64,000 bases of DNA from Helicovermis profundi (lineage in GTDB: Bacteria > Bacillota > Clostridia > Peptostreptococcales > Acidaminobacteraceae). Of the stretch, positions 26,381-34,328 are shown piece after piece. How positions within the stretch are numbered: the first letter of the stretch is position 1; each line of letters opens with the position of its first letter. The stretch covers positions 1,756,001 to 1,820,000 of the forward strand of contig NZ_AP028654.1 in the NCBI RefSeq assembly GCF_033097505.1, written 5' to 3'. The translations under genes were made by a program, and so were the position numbers. Below the pieces are notes generated by a model. That model ran no database searches and was not told the DNA's origin. It was given only the letters and a program-made list of their open reading frames with translations.

Positions 26381-26433
26381 TTAGAGTTCTTTATACCCCA
26401 ATTCTTTAAGAAGTGGGGGTATTAGAACTCTAA
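26381..26433 (-). other. Large stem-loop between cyclophilin and GNAT genes
   Basis: TTAGAGTTCT and AGAACTCTAA form an outer stem; ACCCC and GGGGT form an inner one. No U-tract follows, so it is not a standard terminator. Together with the neighbouring hairpin it fills the 180-bp intergenic leader of the GNAT gene. Confidence 0.5.
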
Positions 26434-26462
26434 GGCATCGGATAAATCTTAAAGAACTAATT

Positions 26463-27113
26463 TTACTTATTATATTTTGTAACTTCATCTGCTTTATATC
26501 CATTTAAATCAACTGTTACTTTTTTCATAACTATATCTTCTATTGGCTTATCATGCCTATCAACTTTTGAAGCTGCTATTTCATCAACAAATTCAATACC
26601 TTTTCTTACCATTCCAAAAGCCGCATATTTACCGTTTAATTGCTTTGATGATTGCTGCATTATGAAAAACTGTGAACCTGCTGAATTGGGATCATTAGTT
26701 CTCGCCATTGATATAACTCCACGCACGTGAGATAAATCATTATCAAAACCATTTTCTAAGAATTCTCCAGCAATACTATAACCTGGACCACCGCCTCCAG
26801 TAGCATCAGGGTCTCCGCCTTGAATCATAAATTTTTCAATAACTCTATGAAATGTCAATCCATCATAAAAGCCACTATTAATAAGTGAGATAAAATTATT
26901 TACTGTATTTGGAGCTTTCTCTGGATACAAGTCAATTACAATTTTTTTATCATCAGCTAATTCTATTGTCACAATTGGATTATTTTCAGAACTTACCACG
27001 TTTACTTTTTCTAAGGCAGGTTCACTTTGTGCCACTTCTACCTTTTTAGAACAGCCTGCAAATACTAGCGCTAAAATCAAAAGACTTACTAATAACTTAA
27101 ATTTGTATTTCAT
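26463..27113 (-). CDS. Cyclophilin-type peptidyl-prolyl isomerase lipoprotein
   Basis: 216 aa. A lipoprotein signal ends in LVFAGC (Cys at about 20), then a 25-residue linker. The cyclophilin domain follows with GLTFHRVIEKFMIQGGDP, FLENGFDNDLSHVRGVISMART and SQFFIM, including the catalytic Arg in FHR and the FMIQGGD motif. It should be anchored to the outer face of the membrane and help secreted proteins fold. It is monocistronic. Confidence 0.93.
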   Translation of the reverse strand: MKYKFKLLVSLLILALVFAGCSKKVEVAQSEPALEKVNVVSSENNPIVTIELADDKKIVIDLYPEKAPNTVNNFISLINSGFYDGLTFHRVIEKFMIQGGDPDATGGGGPGYSIAGEFLENGFDNDLSHVRGVISMARTNDPNSAGSQFFIMQQSSKQLNGKYAAFGMVRKGIEFVDEIAASKVDRHDKPIEDIVMKKVTVDLNGYKADEVTKYNK

Positions 27114-27286
27114 TGAAATTCTCCTTTTTCTATTAAAATGGTTAGATTTAAATTTACGATGTCATATATAGTATATACTTCATTCATCCAAATTCATTAT
27201 TATATTTTATCATGCAATAGTACTTATTGTCTATTAGGAATACTCACTTTCTATTATATAATAAACAATAAAATTACACGAAATTT

Positions 27287-27327
27287 TACAAAAAAAATAT
27301 TAACACATATTATCTGTGTTAATATTT
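27287..27327 (-). terminator. Terminator of the arsA-like operon
   Basis: AAATATTAACACA and its exact reverse complement around a 7-base loop, followed on the minus strand by eight T residues. Confidence 0.82.
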
Positions 27328-27368
27328 TAGTTTATAATAGTTTACACCTCTTCACTTTAACATAATAT

Positions 27369-27394
27369 AATAATAATATTATTATTATTATTAT
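27369..27394. repeat. AAT/ATT trinucleotide run
   Basis: An AATAATAAT stretch passing into ATTATTATTATTATTAT, lying immediately 3' of the arsA-like stop codon. It is a simple repeat that can itself fold on DNA; no gene lies here. Confidence 0.7.
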
Positions 27395-27397
27395 ATT

Positions 27398-28555
27398 CTA
27401 TGCAAATTTAATAGCTAGTATTCCTTTATCAAGTTTAGCTGATACAATCTCTTTTCCTTGTAGTTGTTTTGGAAGTAGCAAACATCTTTTTTCATTTTTT
27501 ATTGTAATTTGTATTTCACCATCCGTTTGACCTAAGTCCATATCTGATTTTTCTATAAATGGCAGATATACATTCATTATATATGATTCTTCATTTTGCC
27601 TTACTGTAAATATTTTTTGCCTTGCTAAAACATCCGAAGGGTCTAGTTCGCCATATATACCACCAATTTTCTTTAATGTTTCTACTGACCTTAGTTCATG
27701 CTTTTGCAACATTAACTTAAAGACTGGAACGTCTCTAAAACTATCTTCTAATTCTTTTAAGCCTTCTTCTTGCAGGCTTACCCATCTATTAAAATATCCT
27801 TCTAAAGCTTCTTTTGGATAAACTTTATTGATGATGATTGCATCTACATTGTAATCATAAAGATGTAACCAAGTAAAATTACGTTTAGTTTCTTTGATAA
27901 CGATTTTTTCAGGTGTACTTACGATTCTAAGTGACAATACATCTTTATTTAACATCAATGTTTGCAGTTCTTCTAAACGTTTAAAGAGTTTTTCAAATTC
28001 AGCAAATAAAGAATCCTTTGGCATTGGTATTTTTGTGATTTTTTCTATAGCTGGCCCCGTAGCCTTAACTACTTTTCTTTTAAGAGGTAAGATCTTTTCT
28101 ATCATGTTGGCGAACATCTCTGGAAACTTAAGGAGGGTAAGCGTTTCTCCAGTTGGAGCGCAGTCAACTATTATTACATCATGTTCATTTTTTTCATAGA
28201 TATCTAAAATTTTAAATAGAGAAAATAGCTCTTCTAAACCTGGAAATACCAATAATTCTTCAACTTCTAGTCCACCTTCAGCTCTTGAAGAAATTAGTTG
28301 TTTGATGTATTCTTGCATCTCACCCCAAGATTTTTCGCTTTCTGATAAAACATCAATTTCCATTGCCTCTAAGTTTTTTATTACTTTAGTTGGTTCATAT
28401 GTTAATTTAACATCTAGTGAATCAGATAAACTATGTGCTTGATCTGTACTCATAATAATAACTTTTTTACCTTCTGATGCAAGTTTAATACCCGTTACAG
28501 CTGCAATAGTAGTTTTGCCAACACCGCCCTTACCTGTATATAAAATAATTCGCAT
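27398..28555 (-). CDS. ArsA/Get3-like ATPase, paralogue 1
   Basis: About 385 aa. The deviant P-loop TGKGGVGKTT is near the N-terminus; the switch II DCAPTGETLTLLKFP lies near 140. ArsA-type coil regions follow, and a C-terminal 80-residue beta domain (IQITIKNEKRCLLLPKQLQGKEIVSAKLD) resembles the alpha-crystallin-like cap of bacterial ArsA-family proteins. Arsenite-binding cysteines are absent, so arsenite export is unlikely. The start at 28555 has GGAGGG upstream and gives the canonical MRIILYTGKGG. It is the last gene of a four-gene unit with MarR, paralogue 2 and a small protein. Confidence 0.88.
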   Translation of the reverse strand: MRIILYTGKGGVGKTTIAAVTGIKLASEGKKVIIMSTDQAHSLSDSLDVKLTYEPTKVIKNLEAMEIDVLSESEKSWGEMQEYIKQLISSRAEGGLEVEELLVFPGLEELFSLFKILDIYEKNEHDVIIVDCAPTGETLTLLKFPEMFANMIEKILPLKRKVVKATGPAIEKITKIPMPKDSLFAEFEKLFKRLEELQTLMLNKDVLSLRIVSTPEKIVIKETKRNFTWLHLYDYNVDAIIINKVYPKEALEGYFNRWVSLQEEGLKELEDSFRDVPVFKLMLQKHELRSVETLKKIGGIYGELDPSDVLARQKIFTVRQNEESYIMNVYLPFIEKSDMDLGQTDGEIQITIKNEKRCLLLPKQLQGKEIVSAKLDKGILAIKFA

Positions 28556-28565
28556 ATTCACCCTC

Positions 28566-28772
28566 CTAATCAATATCAACTTTTTTTAACTTAGATTTAT
28601 TTTTATCCCAAGTATCTTCACCGATACTTTCTATTAATATTTCTTTTACTTCATTAGCAATTACCTCTAAATGTTTTATTGTCTTTTCAGGAACAACTGA
28701 TTTCAATAATTTCTTTTTTAGTCTAGAAATCTCCATAATAATTTCAATTGACTCTTCGTTTATAATATTCAT
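28566..28772 (-). CDS. Small helical protein between two ArsA-like genes
   Basis: 68 aa, Lys/Glu/Ile-rich and predicted all-helical (ISRLKKKLLKSVVPEKTIKHLEVIANEVKEILIE), without cysteines or membrane segments. It sits in the operon between the two ATPases with gaps of 10-13 bp. This argues that it is a genuine partner, perhaps bridging them, but the family is unknown to me. Confidence 0.65.
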   Translation of the reverse strand: MNIINEESIEIIMEISRLKKKLLKSVVPEKTIKHLEVIANEVKEILIESIGEDTWDKNKSKLKKVDID

Positions 28773-28785
28773 AATATCACCCTTT

Positions 28786-29955
28786 CTAACCCTTAGTTAA
28801 TGCAATTAAAAGCATTTGATCTTCAAATTTAGCACCACTGATTGTATGATTTCTGAGTGCATTTGGTTTTGGTATATTTCTTTTGTAATTTCCAATTTTA
28901 ATAATAATATCTGTATTTGATTCATGCATATCGAGTGCCTTTTTTTCAACAGTTGGTAGGTATAGTTTTAATAAATAACCATTTTTCACTGTTTCAAAAG
29001 ATTCACCTTTTTGCACATCATTGACTTTAAATACATCCCAGCCACTAAGTGCTGCACTCTCAATTTTTTCGATACCACTTAAGCCGCTTAAGTCACTATC
29101 AAACCAAGGCACTTCATATGTTGGAACATCCACAAAAATACTGTTTAATTCTTCAATATAGTTATTTTGAATACTTATCCACTCATCGAAAAATTCATTA
29201 TCAATATCTCTTGGTAATATTCTATTGATGTAAACTCCATCTACATTAAAATTAAATAAATTCATATACATGTAATTACGTTTTGTTTCTTCTACAACCA
29301 TCTTTTCTGGCATAGCTACAAGCCTTATAGATGTTATTCTACTATTCTTTAGTAGTTCTTGTAATTTAATCAACTTTATAAATAACTTCTCTATATCTGA
29401 CATAGCTGCTTTATCAGGAAGTTCAATTTTAAATATAACTTTAGATACAGGTGATAAAATTCTCATAGCAACTTTTCCTATAGGAAAAAACTTTTCAATA
29501 TACCAAGATAAAAGTTCTGGAAACTTAAGTAATGTCAAAGTTTCACCAGTCGGTGCACAGTCTACTATTATTCTTTCATAAATACCACTTTCATACACAT
29601 CCAGGATTTTAAGTAATGAAAATAACTCATCCATCCCTGGAAAGATACTTAATTGTTCTAAAGTACCTAAGGACATATCAAATGATGAAAGCATATTTGA
29701 CACCGCTCTTCTCATATCACTAAACTCATTTTCCATCATATAATTCGGATCAATTTCAAGTACATCTAAATTATCTACTACTTGAGTAATTGTTTTACCA
29801 ACTTTAACTTCAAATATATCACCTAAATTATGTGCCATATCTGTGCTTACAATTAATGTTTTTGCACCTTCTTTAGCAGAATGTAGTGCATGTGCTGATG
29901 CCATGCTTGTTTTACCGACTCCACCTTTTCCTGTAAATATTATTATTCTTCCCAT
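28786..29955 (-). CDS. ArsA/Get3-like ATPase, paralogue 2
   Basis: 389 aa with the same layout as its neighbour: FTGKGGVGKTSMA P-loop, DMAHNLGDIF switch I, DCAPTGETLTLLKFPELL switch II, and a C-terminal beta domain (TDIIIKIGNYKRNIPKPNALRNHTISGAKF). Get3/ArsA ATPases act as dimers; two adjacent non-identical genes suggest a heterodimer. Bacterial members next to membrane or polymer-granule genes are thought to sort hydrophobic clients; here no such neighbour is present. GGAGGTAAATGT precedes the ATG. Confidence 0.88.
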   Translation of the reverse strand: MGRIIIFTGKGGVGKTSMASAHALHSAKEGAKTLIVSTDMAHNLGDIFEVKVGKTITQVVDNLDVLEIDPNYMMENEFSDMRRAVSNMLSSFDMSLGTLEQLSIFPGMDELFSLLKILDVYESGIYERIIVDCAPTGETLTLLKFPELLSWYIEKFFPIGKVAMRILSPVSKVIFKIELPDKAAMSDIEKLFIKLIKLQELLKNSRITSIRLVAMPEKMVVEETKRNYMYMNLFNFNVDGVYINRILPRDIDNEFFDEWISIQNNYIEELNSIFVDVPTYEVPWFDSDLSGLSGIEKIESAALSGWDVFKVNDVQKGESFETVKNGYLLKLYLPTVEKKALDMHESNTDIIIKIGNYKRNIPKPNALRNHTISGAKFEDQMLLIALTKG

Positions 29956-30017
29956 ACATTTACCTCCATTTTAATTCTTTTCCCGAATAGTTCTTCTGTC
30001 GAAGTATCATGTGTTTT

Positions 30018-30039
30018 TTTACTGCCATTTGGCAGTAAA
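30018..30039. other. Palindrome between marR and the arsA-like gene
   Basis: TTTACTGCCA-TT-TGGCAGTAAA, two perfect 10-bp arms just after the MarR stop codon. On the minus strand it is followed by A residues, not U, so it is not a terminator for this operon; it could be an operator or an RNA processing hairpin. Confidence 0.5.
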
Positions 30040-30041
30040 TT

Positions 30042-30530
30042 TTAATCTATAAGTATTTTTCTTATTTTCTTTTCTACAACTTTATCTGTAGTTTTTGTTT
30101 GACTTACTATTGTTACTATTTTTTTAATCACACCTGATAACAAAGATATTTCATCATTAGTCAACGACATCATAACACGTTGACCATAATCCAAAAATAC
30201 ACTTAATATATTGGCAATTTCTTTAGTACCAGACTCGGTTAACACAATAGTTACTACTCTTTTATCTTGCTCACTTCGAATTCTACTCACCATTTTCTTT
30301 TTTTCCATACGGCTTACAATACCGGTTGTTGTATTCAAAGGAGCATTTAGATACTCAGCTATTTGACTCATATTCACATCGCTGCCTCTATATAACATCA
30401 GTAATACCAACATTTCATTTTTTGTACAGTTAAGTAAAACGTTTTTCCATGTATCCTGTGATAAAAGCATTTTAAATTGATCGATATAATCAAACATCAT
30501 ATTTTCTAAATTATTTATATCGAAATCCAT
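30042..30530 (-). CDS. MarR-family regulator
   Basis: 162 aa winged-helix protein: MLVLLMLYRGSDVNMSQIAEYLNAPLNTTTGIVSRMEKKKMVSRIRSEQDKRVVTIVLTESG is the MarR DNA-binding core (DKR at the wing). The N- and C-terminal helices form the dimer interface. AGGAGGAAGTAAA precedes the ATG. As the first gene of the arsA-like unit it probably controls that unit and itself; its promoter spacer contains TACTTCG, a motif repeated upstream of the first ATPase gene. Confidence 0.88.
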   Translation of the reverse strand: MDFDINNLENMMFDYIDQFKMLLSQDTWKNVLLNCTKNEMLVLLMLYRGSDVNMSQIAEYLNAPLNTTTGIVSRMEKKKMVSRIRSEQDKRVVTIVLTESGTKEIANILSVFLDYGQRVMMSLTNDEISLLSGVIKKIVTIVSQTKTTDKVVEKKIRKILID

Positions 30531-30556
30531 TTTACTTCCTCCTTCGAATTAATTTA

Positions 30557-30585
30557 ATTCTACCACCGAAGTATTTTTTTGTCAA
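30557..30585 (-). promoter_or_regulatory. Promoter of the MarR/arsA-like operon
   Basis: TTGACA (30580-30585) and TAGAAT (30557-30562) on the minus strand with a 17-bp spacer containing TACTTCGGTGG. TACTTCG recurs near 30000, before paralogue 2, and is a candidate MarR half-site. Confidence 0.8.
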
Positions 30586-30609
30586 GTTGATTTTTACTTC
30601 TTGTTGATT

Positions 30610-31077
30610 CTATCTTCTTTTCGAAACAGCCTTTAAAAAACCAATCACAATTACATCGCTACAATATCTATAACTTTTATGTGATTCTTTTCTAAATAGT
30701 GTAGTTAGTTTATCTTTTGAAATTTCTACTTGTACTGACTTAAACATTTGAAGCATATCTTCACTGTTTAGAGATAGAGCAATCTTCATTTTTTTAAGTA
30801 TAACATTATTTATACTTTTGACGTCTTCAACTAATGTTGGTTGTCTTTTTTCTTGTCCATCCTTTAAAGGTTTTTCTCCTCTAAAAAATACAATCAGACC
30901 ATTTAAAAATGATTCTAAATCTTCATATTCAAAATGTTTTTCATTCTTACCTTGTAATAACAATTCAGCTTCATCTTCTGACATTTCAATTTGATCTAAT
31001 TTAAATATTTTAACTAAATCAGCGGCTTTAAAATCTAAGGCATTACTAATTCTCATTAATCTTTCAGTATTATTCAT
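30610..31077 (-). CDS. DUF1456 (YehS) family protein
   Basis: 155 aa built of two similar halves: RISNALDFKAADLVKIFKLDQIEMSEDEAELLL with FEYEDLESFLNGLIVFFRG, and KMKIALSLNSEDMLQMFKSVQVEISKDKLTTLF with YRYCSDVIVIGFLKAV. The duplicated helical arrangement and FLNGL motif define DUF1456, whose function is unknown. It may bind nucleic acid or act as an adaptor. It is monocistronic, upstream of and in the same direction as the MarR gene. Confidence 0.85.
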   Translation of the reverse strand: MNNTERLMRISNALDFKAADLVKIFKLDQIEMSEDEAELLLQGKNEKHFEYEDLESFLNGLIVFFRGEKPLKDGQEKRQPTLVEDVKSINNVILKKMKIALSLNSEDMLQMFKSVQVEISKDKLTTLFRKESHKSYRYCSDVIVIGFLKAVSKRR

Positions 31078-31338
31078 AATTCCTCCACGTATACGCTCAA
31101 ATGAGCTAACATCATTATATCATTCATTATAGCTAAAGGATATGTATTAATTAATCCTTTTATTAGTAAATCAAGGATTCTTATTAATAATTGTTGTAAT
31201 TTTCGATTTTTGATTTTCTTACTTAGAATAGGGTATTTTCATATTGAAGAAGTAAGAGTACACATTATTTATGGAAACAACTACAGGCCAAGCCTTATGT
31301 GTATACAAGTAAATATTAAAAATAGGAAGGTGAGTTTA

Positions 31339-31815
31339 TTGATTATTATTACTATGTACGGTTTATTGACCATTTGCTTAGTGGTATCTTTTATTAAGAG
31401 TAAGAAAAAAACTATAAAAGCTCTTAAAATCGCACGAAAAGCATTATTTAAAACAACGCCAACTCTATTGACGGTGCTTGGTATTGTGGGATTAACATTG
31501 GGAATTTTAACGCCTGAAACAATTTCAAGATTAGTAGGTGAAGAAGCAGGAATTATAGCAACACTTATTGCATCAGTAATCGGTGCAATAACACTAATTC
31601 CTTCCATAGTTGCATTCCCGCTAGCAGGATCACTTTTACGCTCTGGTGCAACAGTTATGACTATATCGGCATTTGTAACAACTTCAGTTATGGTTGGTGT
31701 TGTCACAGCACCTATGGAAATTAAAACTTTGGGCAAGAAATTCACATTGCTACGTAATGGATTAGGATTTGTTGCTGCCTTAATTATAGCAAGTATTATG
31801 GGGTGGATTTTATGA
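31339..31815 (+). CDS. Permease half 1 (YraQ/DUF318-like)
   Basis: About 159 aa with four to five membrane helices and the signature SIVAFPLAGSLLRSGATVMTISAFVTTSVMVG. The TTG at 31339 is preferred because AAGGTGAG lies 6 bases upstream; ATG at 31354 is an alternative. This permease type is normally one long chain of two such halves; here the second half is a separate overlapping gene (stop/start ATGA at 31812). The substrate is unknown; relatives include ArsP-type organoarsenical permeases. Confidence 0.75.
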   Translation: MIIITMYGLLTICLVVSFIKSKKKTIKALKIARKALFKTTPTLLTVLGIVGLTLGILTPETISRLVGEEAGIIATLIASVIGAITLIPSIVAFPLAGSLLRSGATVMTISAFVTTSVMVGVVTAPMEIKTLGKKFTLLRNGLGFVAALIIASIMGWIL

Positions 31816-32348
31816 TTAACTTAATAAAAAAATTTATGTTCCCCATTCTTATTATCTTTGTGTTTATTGCTTTATCGATATGGAGTACTGATGTAGCTAT
31901 GCGTTCAATACAAGTGACCCTAGATTACTTCAAAGAAATGATTTTAATTATGCCTCCAGTGTTTATACTGATGGGATTAATGGAAATTTGGGTGCCAAAA
32001 GATAAAATTCAAAAATTGCTTGGTAGTGGTTCTGGAATTAAAGGGATTATACTTTCACTAGCACTTGGTACATTACCAACAGGACCATTATATGTGGCAT
32101 TCCCAATGACTGCATCACTGCTCCGTAAAGGTGCTAGTATCAGAAATATGGTTGTTTTTTTAGGATCATGGGCTGCACTAAAAATACCTCAACTTATGGT
32201 GGAAATAAAATTTCTAGGAATATCTTTTGCACTGGCAAGATTTATTTTAACATTTTCTGCACTTATTGTGATTGGAATATTAATGGAATTAATTCTTCGA
32301 TTTAGTCCAGATCAAGAATGGCTTGAAAAAAGTGGTGAAAAAGAATAA
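31812..32348 (+). CDS. Permease half 2 (YraQ/DUF318-like)
   Basis: About 178 aa with an N-terminal helix, an LMEIWVPKDKIQKLLGSGSGIKG loop and the signature PTGPLYVAFPMTASLLRKGASIRNMVVFLGSWAALKIPQ, the counterpart of the motif in half 1. The ATG at 31812 overlaps the preceding TGA and has GGGGTGG upstream, so the two halves should be made in equal amounts and pair in the membrane. Confidence 0.78.
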   Translation: MINLIKKFMFPILIIFVFIALSIWSTDVAMRSIQVTLDYFKEMILIMPPVFILMGLMEIWVPKDKIQKLLGSGSGIKGIILSLALGTLPTGPLYVAFPMTASLLRKGASIRNMVVFLGSWAALKIPQLMVEIKFLGISFALARFILTFSALIVIGILMELILRFSPDQEWLEKSGEKE

Positions 32349-32373
32349 TGAGTAGAACTGATCACTTTCTACA

Positions 32374-32404
32374 AAAAAGCTGCTAAATTAATAGCAGCTT
32401 TTTA
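32374..32404. terminator. Bidirectional terminator
   Basis: AAAAAGCTGCTA-6-TAGCAGCTTTTT between the convergent permease and flavoprotein genes, with runs of T on both strands. Confidence 0.88.
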
Positions 32405-32405
32405 T

Positions 32406-33926
32406 CTATTTAAACCATTTATCATTCATAAGATCTTTAGCATCTCTCGTTAATGGAATCAAATCTGTTTGATCAATATACTCAATATCAAATTTTCGAT
32501 TTAGTGCTAAAAAGTGCCTAAGTCCAAATGCAATTTTATTCAAATATGAAAATACTCCAATTGCACCAGTTGAAAAATCATTGGCTTTTAATCCATATAT
32601 GCTTCTTAAATCGGCTAAATCTCCAAAAAGCTCTTCTTTTGTACTACCATAAGATTTTAAATGCGTAGGTACTGTACCTGCTTTAAGCATTTCTCCAACC
32701 TTTTTACTGGTCATTGCAGCTGCCATAGTAGCGCGGCAAATTCCAATAGCTGTCACATCACCATTTCCATAAGCCAATGCTTTAAAAACTTGATCTTCTG
32801 ATGCAAAACCACCAGTAATAACAATAGCTGGTATCCATTTTCCTTCTTTTTTCACCTTATTCACAATTGTATTAACTGCCTGCTCTAAAACAACCGTTGG
32901 CATAGACCATTCATTCATCATTTTACAAGGACTATAACCACTACCACCACCTGCACCATCAAATGTAATCATATCAACACCCGCTACGCTCGCTATACGA
33001 ATTACTTTTTCTAAATCTATCGGATCATAACCCGCCATTTTAAAATAGAAGTTTTTCCCTCCAAGTTTTCTTAAACTTTCAATACGTTTAACTAAATAAT
33101 CTTCCTCCCAAAGAGGTAATCTTCCATAAGAATAAAAATTAGGACAAACTCCTTCTTTATATGCCTTCTTCATCTCAGGACTAGTTGGATCTGGATGTAC
33201 CAAAATACCTTTTTCTTGCTTAATTAAAGCTTCTTCAATATTTTTAAGTTTAGTAACTGGTTGTGTGCCTTTTGCAGATTGTCCAAATTTAAATTCAATA
33301 GCCTCTGCACCCTCAACACTTATAGCATATTCTGGAACACCATACATATCATCTTCTACATTACACTGTAAAACAATTTGACCATAACCTCTATAGTATT
33401 TTCTAAATGCATCAAGCATTTTTTTTAGAGCTGGAAAATGGTTTACCTTATTATCTTCAATAACAAGTTTTGGATCTTTATTTCTAGCATCCTCTCCAAT
33501 AACACAAGTTATACCTGCCATTGCAGCTCCTGCATAATAATCTTCCCAATTTAATTTAACTAAGGCAGGCAAGATAATTGGCATTGCAAGTTTTATTATA
33601 TTTGTATTACCATAAGTTCTCTCTAGATTTACATTAAATATAGATGCTTCATTATATGTAGGATTGACACCTCTTGCACCAAAAACACGACCATTTATAT
33701 TAAAATGAGAATAATCAATTGAGTAATCTTTTTCTGATCCAACTTGATTTGTTCCCGTGTTTGTAGGGTAAACAGTTCTTGCTCCAAGAACTCCAGCTAA
33801 TCCAATTTCACACGTGCCAATGCAATCTTCAGTGCAAAGCGAACACATACCTGACTGTGGTGATAGTTTTTTGCTTCTGTTTTTTGTATCATTAAAAGCT
33901 GATGATAATTTTGTTGAATATGTCAT
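32406..33926 (-). CDS. FMN-binding glutamate-synthase-like protein
   Basis: 506 aa homologous to the FMN domain of the glutamate synthase large subunit, lacking the amidotransferase half. Recognisable parts are LVHPDPTSPE, KMAGYDP, DMITFDGAGGGSGYSPCKMM and VITGGFASEDQVFKALAYGNGDVTAIGICRATMAAA, which form the FMN/2-oxoglutarate barrel. The N-terminus has CSLCTEDCIGTCEIG, an added cysteine cluster that could hold an Fe-S centre. Stand-alone forms are common in anaerobes; the reaction is not established for them. Confidence 0.83.
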   Translation of the reverse strand: MTYSTKLSSAFNDTKNRSKKLSPQSGMCSLCTEDCIGTCEIGLAGVLGARTVYPTNTGTNQVGSEKDYSIDYSHFNINGRVFGARGVNPTYNEASIFNVNLERTYGNTNIIKLAMPIILPALVKLNWEDYYAGAAMAGITCVIGEDARNKDPKLVIEDNKVNHFPALKKMLDAFRKYYRGYGQIVLQCNVEDDMYGVPEYAISVEGAEAIEFKFGQSAKGTQPVTKLKNIEEALIKQEKGILVHPDPTSPEMKKAYKEGVCPNFYSYGRLPLWEEDYLVKRIESLRKLGGKNFYFKMAGYDPIDLEKVIRIASVAGVDMITFDGAGGGSGYSPCKMMNEWSMPTVVLEQAVNTIVNKVKKEGKWIPAIVITGGFASEDQVFKALAYGNGDVTAIGICRATMAAAMTSKKVGEMLKAGTVPTHLKSYGSTKEELFGDLADLRSIYGLKANDFSTGAIGVFSYLNKIAFGLRHFLALNRKFDIEYIDQTDLIPLTRDAKDLMNDKWFK

Positions 33927-33964
33927 ATTACGCCTCCTTGTAATTACAAGTCCCTAGTATTTAA

Positions 33965-33973
33965 ATTATACCA
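33965..33973 (-). promoter_or_regulatory. Extended -10 promoter of the glutamate-synthase-like gene
   Basis: TGGTATAAT on the minus strand, 40 bp upstream of the start; the -35 is poor, as is usual with TGn extensions. Confidence 0.6.
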
Positions 33974-34040
33974 CAAAACAAGTTAATAGCATATGCCCAG
34001 AATGTGCCATTTGTCATATATACAATAATATTTTTTAAAT

Positions 34041-34069
34041 TTGACATTTCCTAAAAAATTATGTAGTAT
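34041..34069 (+). promoter_or_regulatory. Promoter of the lysS T-box leader
   Basis: TTGACA (34041-34046), 17-bp spacer, TAGTAT (34064-34069). Transcription would start near 34076, just before Stem I of the T-box. Confidence 0.8.
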
Positions 34070-34075
34070 AAATTA

Positions 34076-34270
34076 AAACTATGACTGAGAAATGAAGTAC
34101 TAAATACCTTTAAGAGAGTTAGCGTTTGGTGGAAGCTAATATGTATTAATATGGATAAAGCCTCATGAGTTGCTTTAATTAGCCGGCTAAACACCGTTAT
34201 CGAATTAAGTGAAACTAGGATGGTACCGCGTATATACGCTCCTTACAATATATTGTAAGGAGCTTTTTTA
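34076..34270 (+). promoter_or_regulatory. T-box riboswitch controlling lysS
   Basis: The conserved T-box AGGATGGTACCGCG lies at 34217-34230, followed by a 13-bp terminator stem (34238-34263) and a U-tract. Uncharged tRNA pairs its acceptor end with the TGG-containing bulge and favours the antiterminator. Upstream, GAGAGTTAGC...GGTGGAAGCTAAT matches Stem I apical features. AAA at 34157-34159 is a plausible lysine specifier codon, in keeping with the lysS gene downstream. Confidence 0.92.
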
Positions 34271-34295
34271 TATTCTAAATGAAAAAGGAGGTAGC

Positions 34296-34328
34296 GTGAT
34301 AAAAACTATCATGCGCATAATATTATGA
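34296..34328 (+). CDS. Ten-codon leader ORF overlapping the lysS start
   Basis: GTG at 34296 has an excellent ribosome site (AAAGGAGG, 34284-34291) and encodes MIKTIMRIIL, ending at TGA 34326-34328, which overlaps the lysS ATG (ATGA). The lysS start itself has no purine-rich site nearby and no other in-frame start. This suggests that lysS is translated by reinitiation after the leader peptide. No homologue is known to me. Confidence 0.55.
   Translation: MIKTIMRIIL

Noticed and set aside
30018-30039. Palindrome after marR as an intrinsic terminator
   Set aside because: On the transcribed strand it is followed by A residues, and the downstream arsA-like gene lacks its own clear promoter.
31281-31745. 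Minus-strand frame opposite the first permease half
   Set aside because: It is the antisense shadow of membrane helices; the + strand has the ribosome site, the family motif and overlap with the second half.
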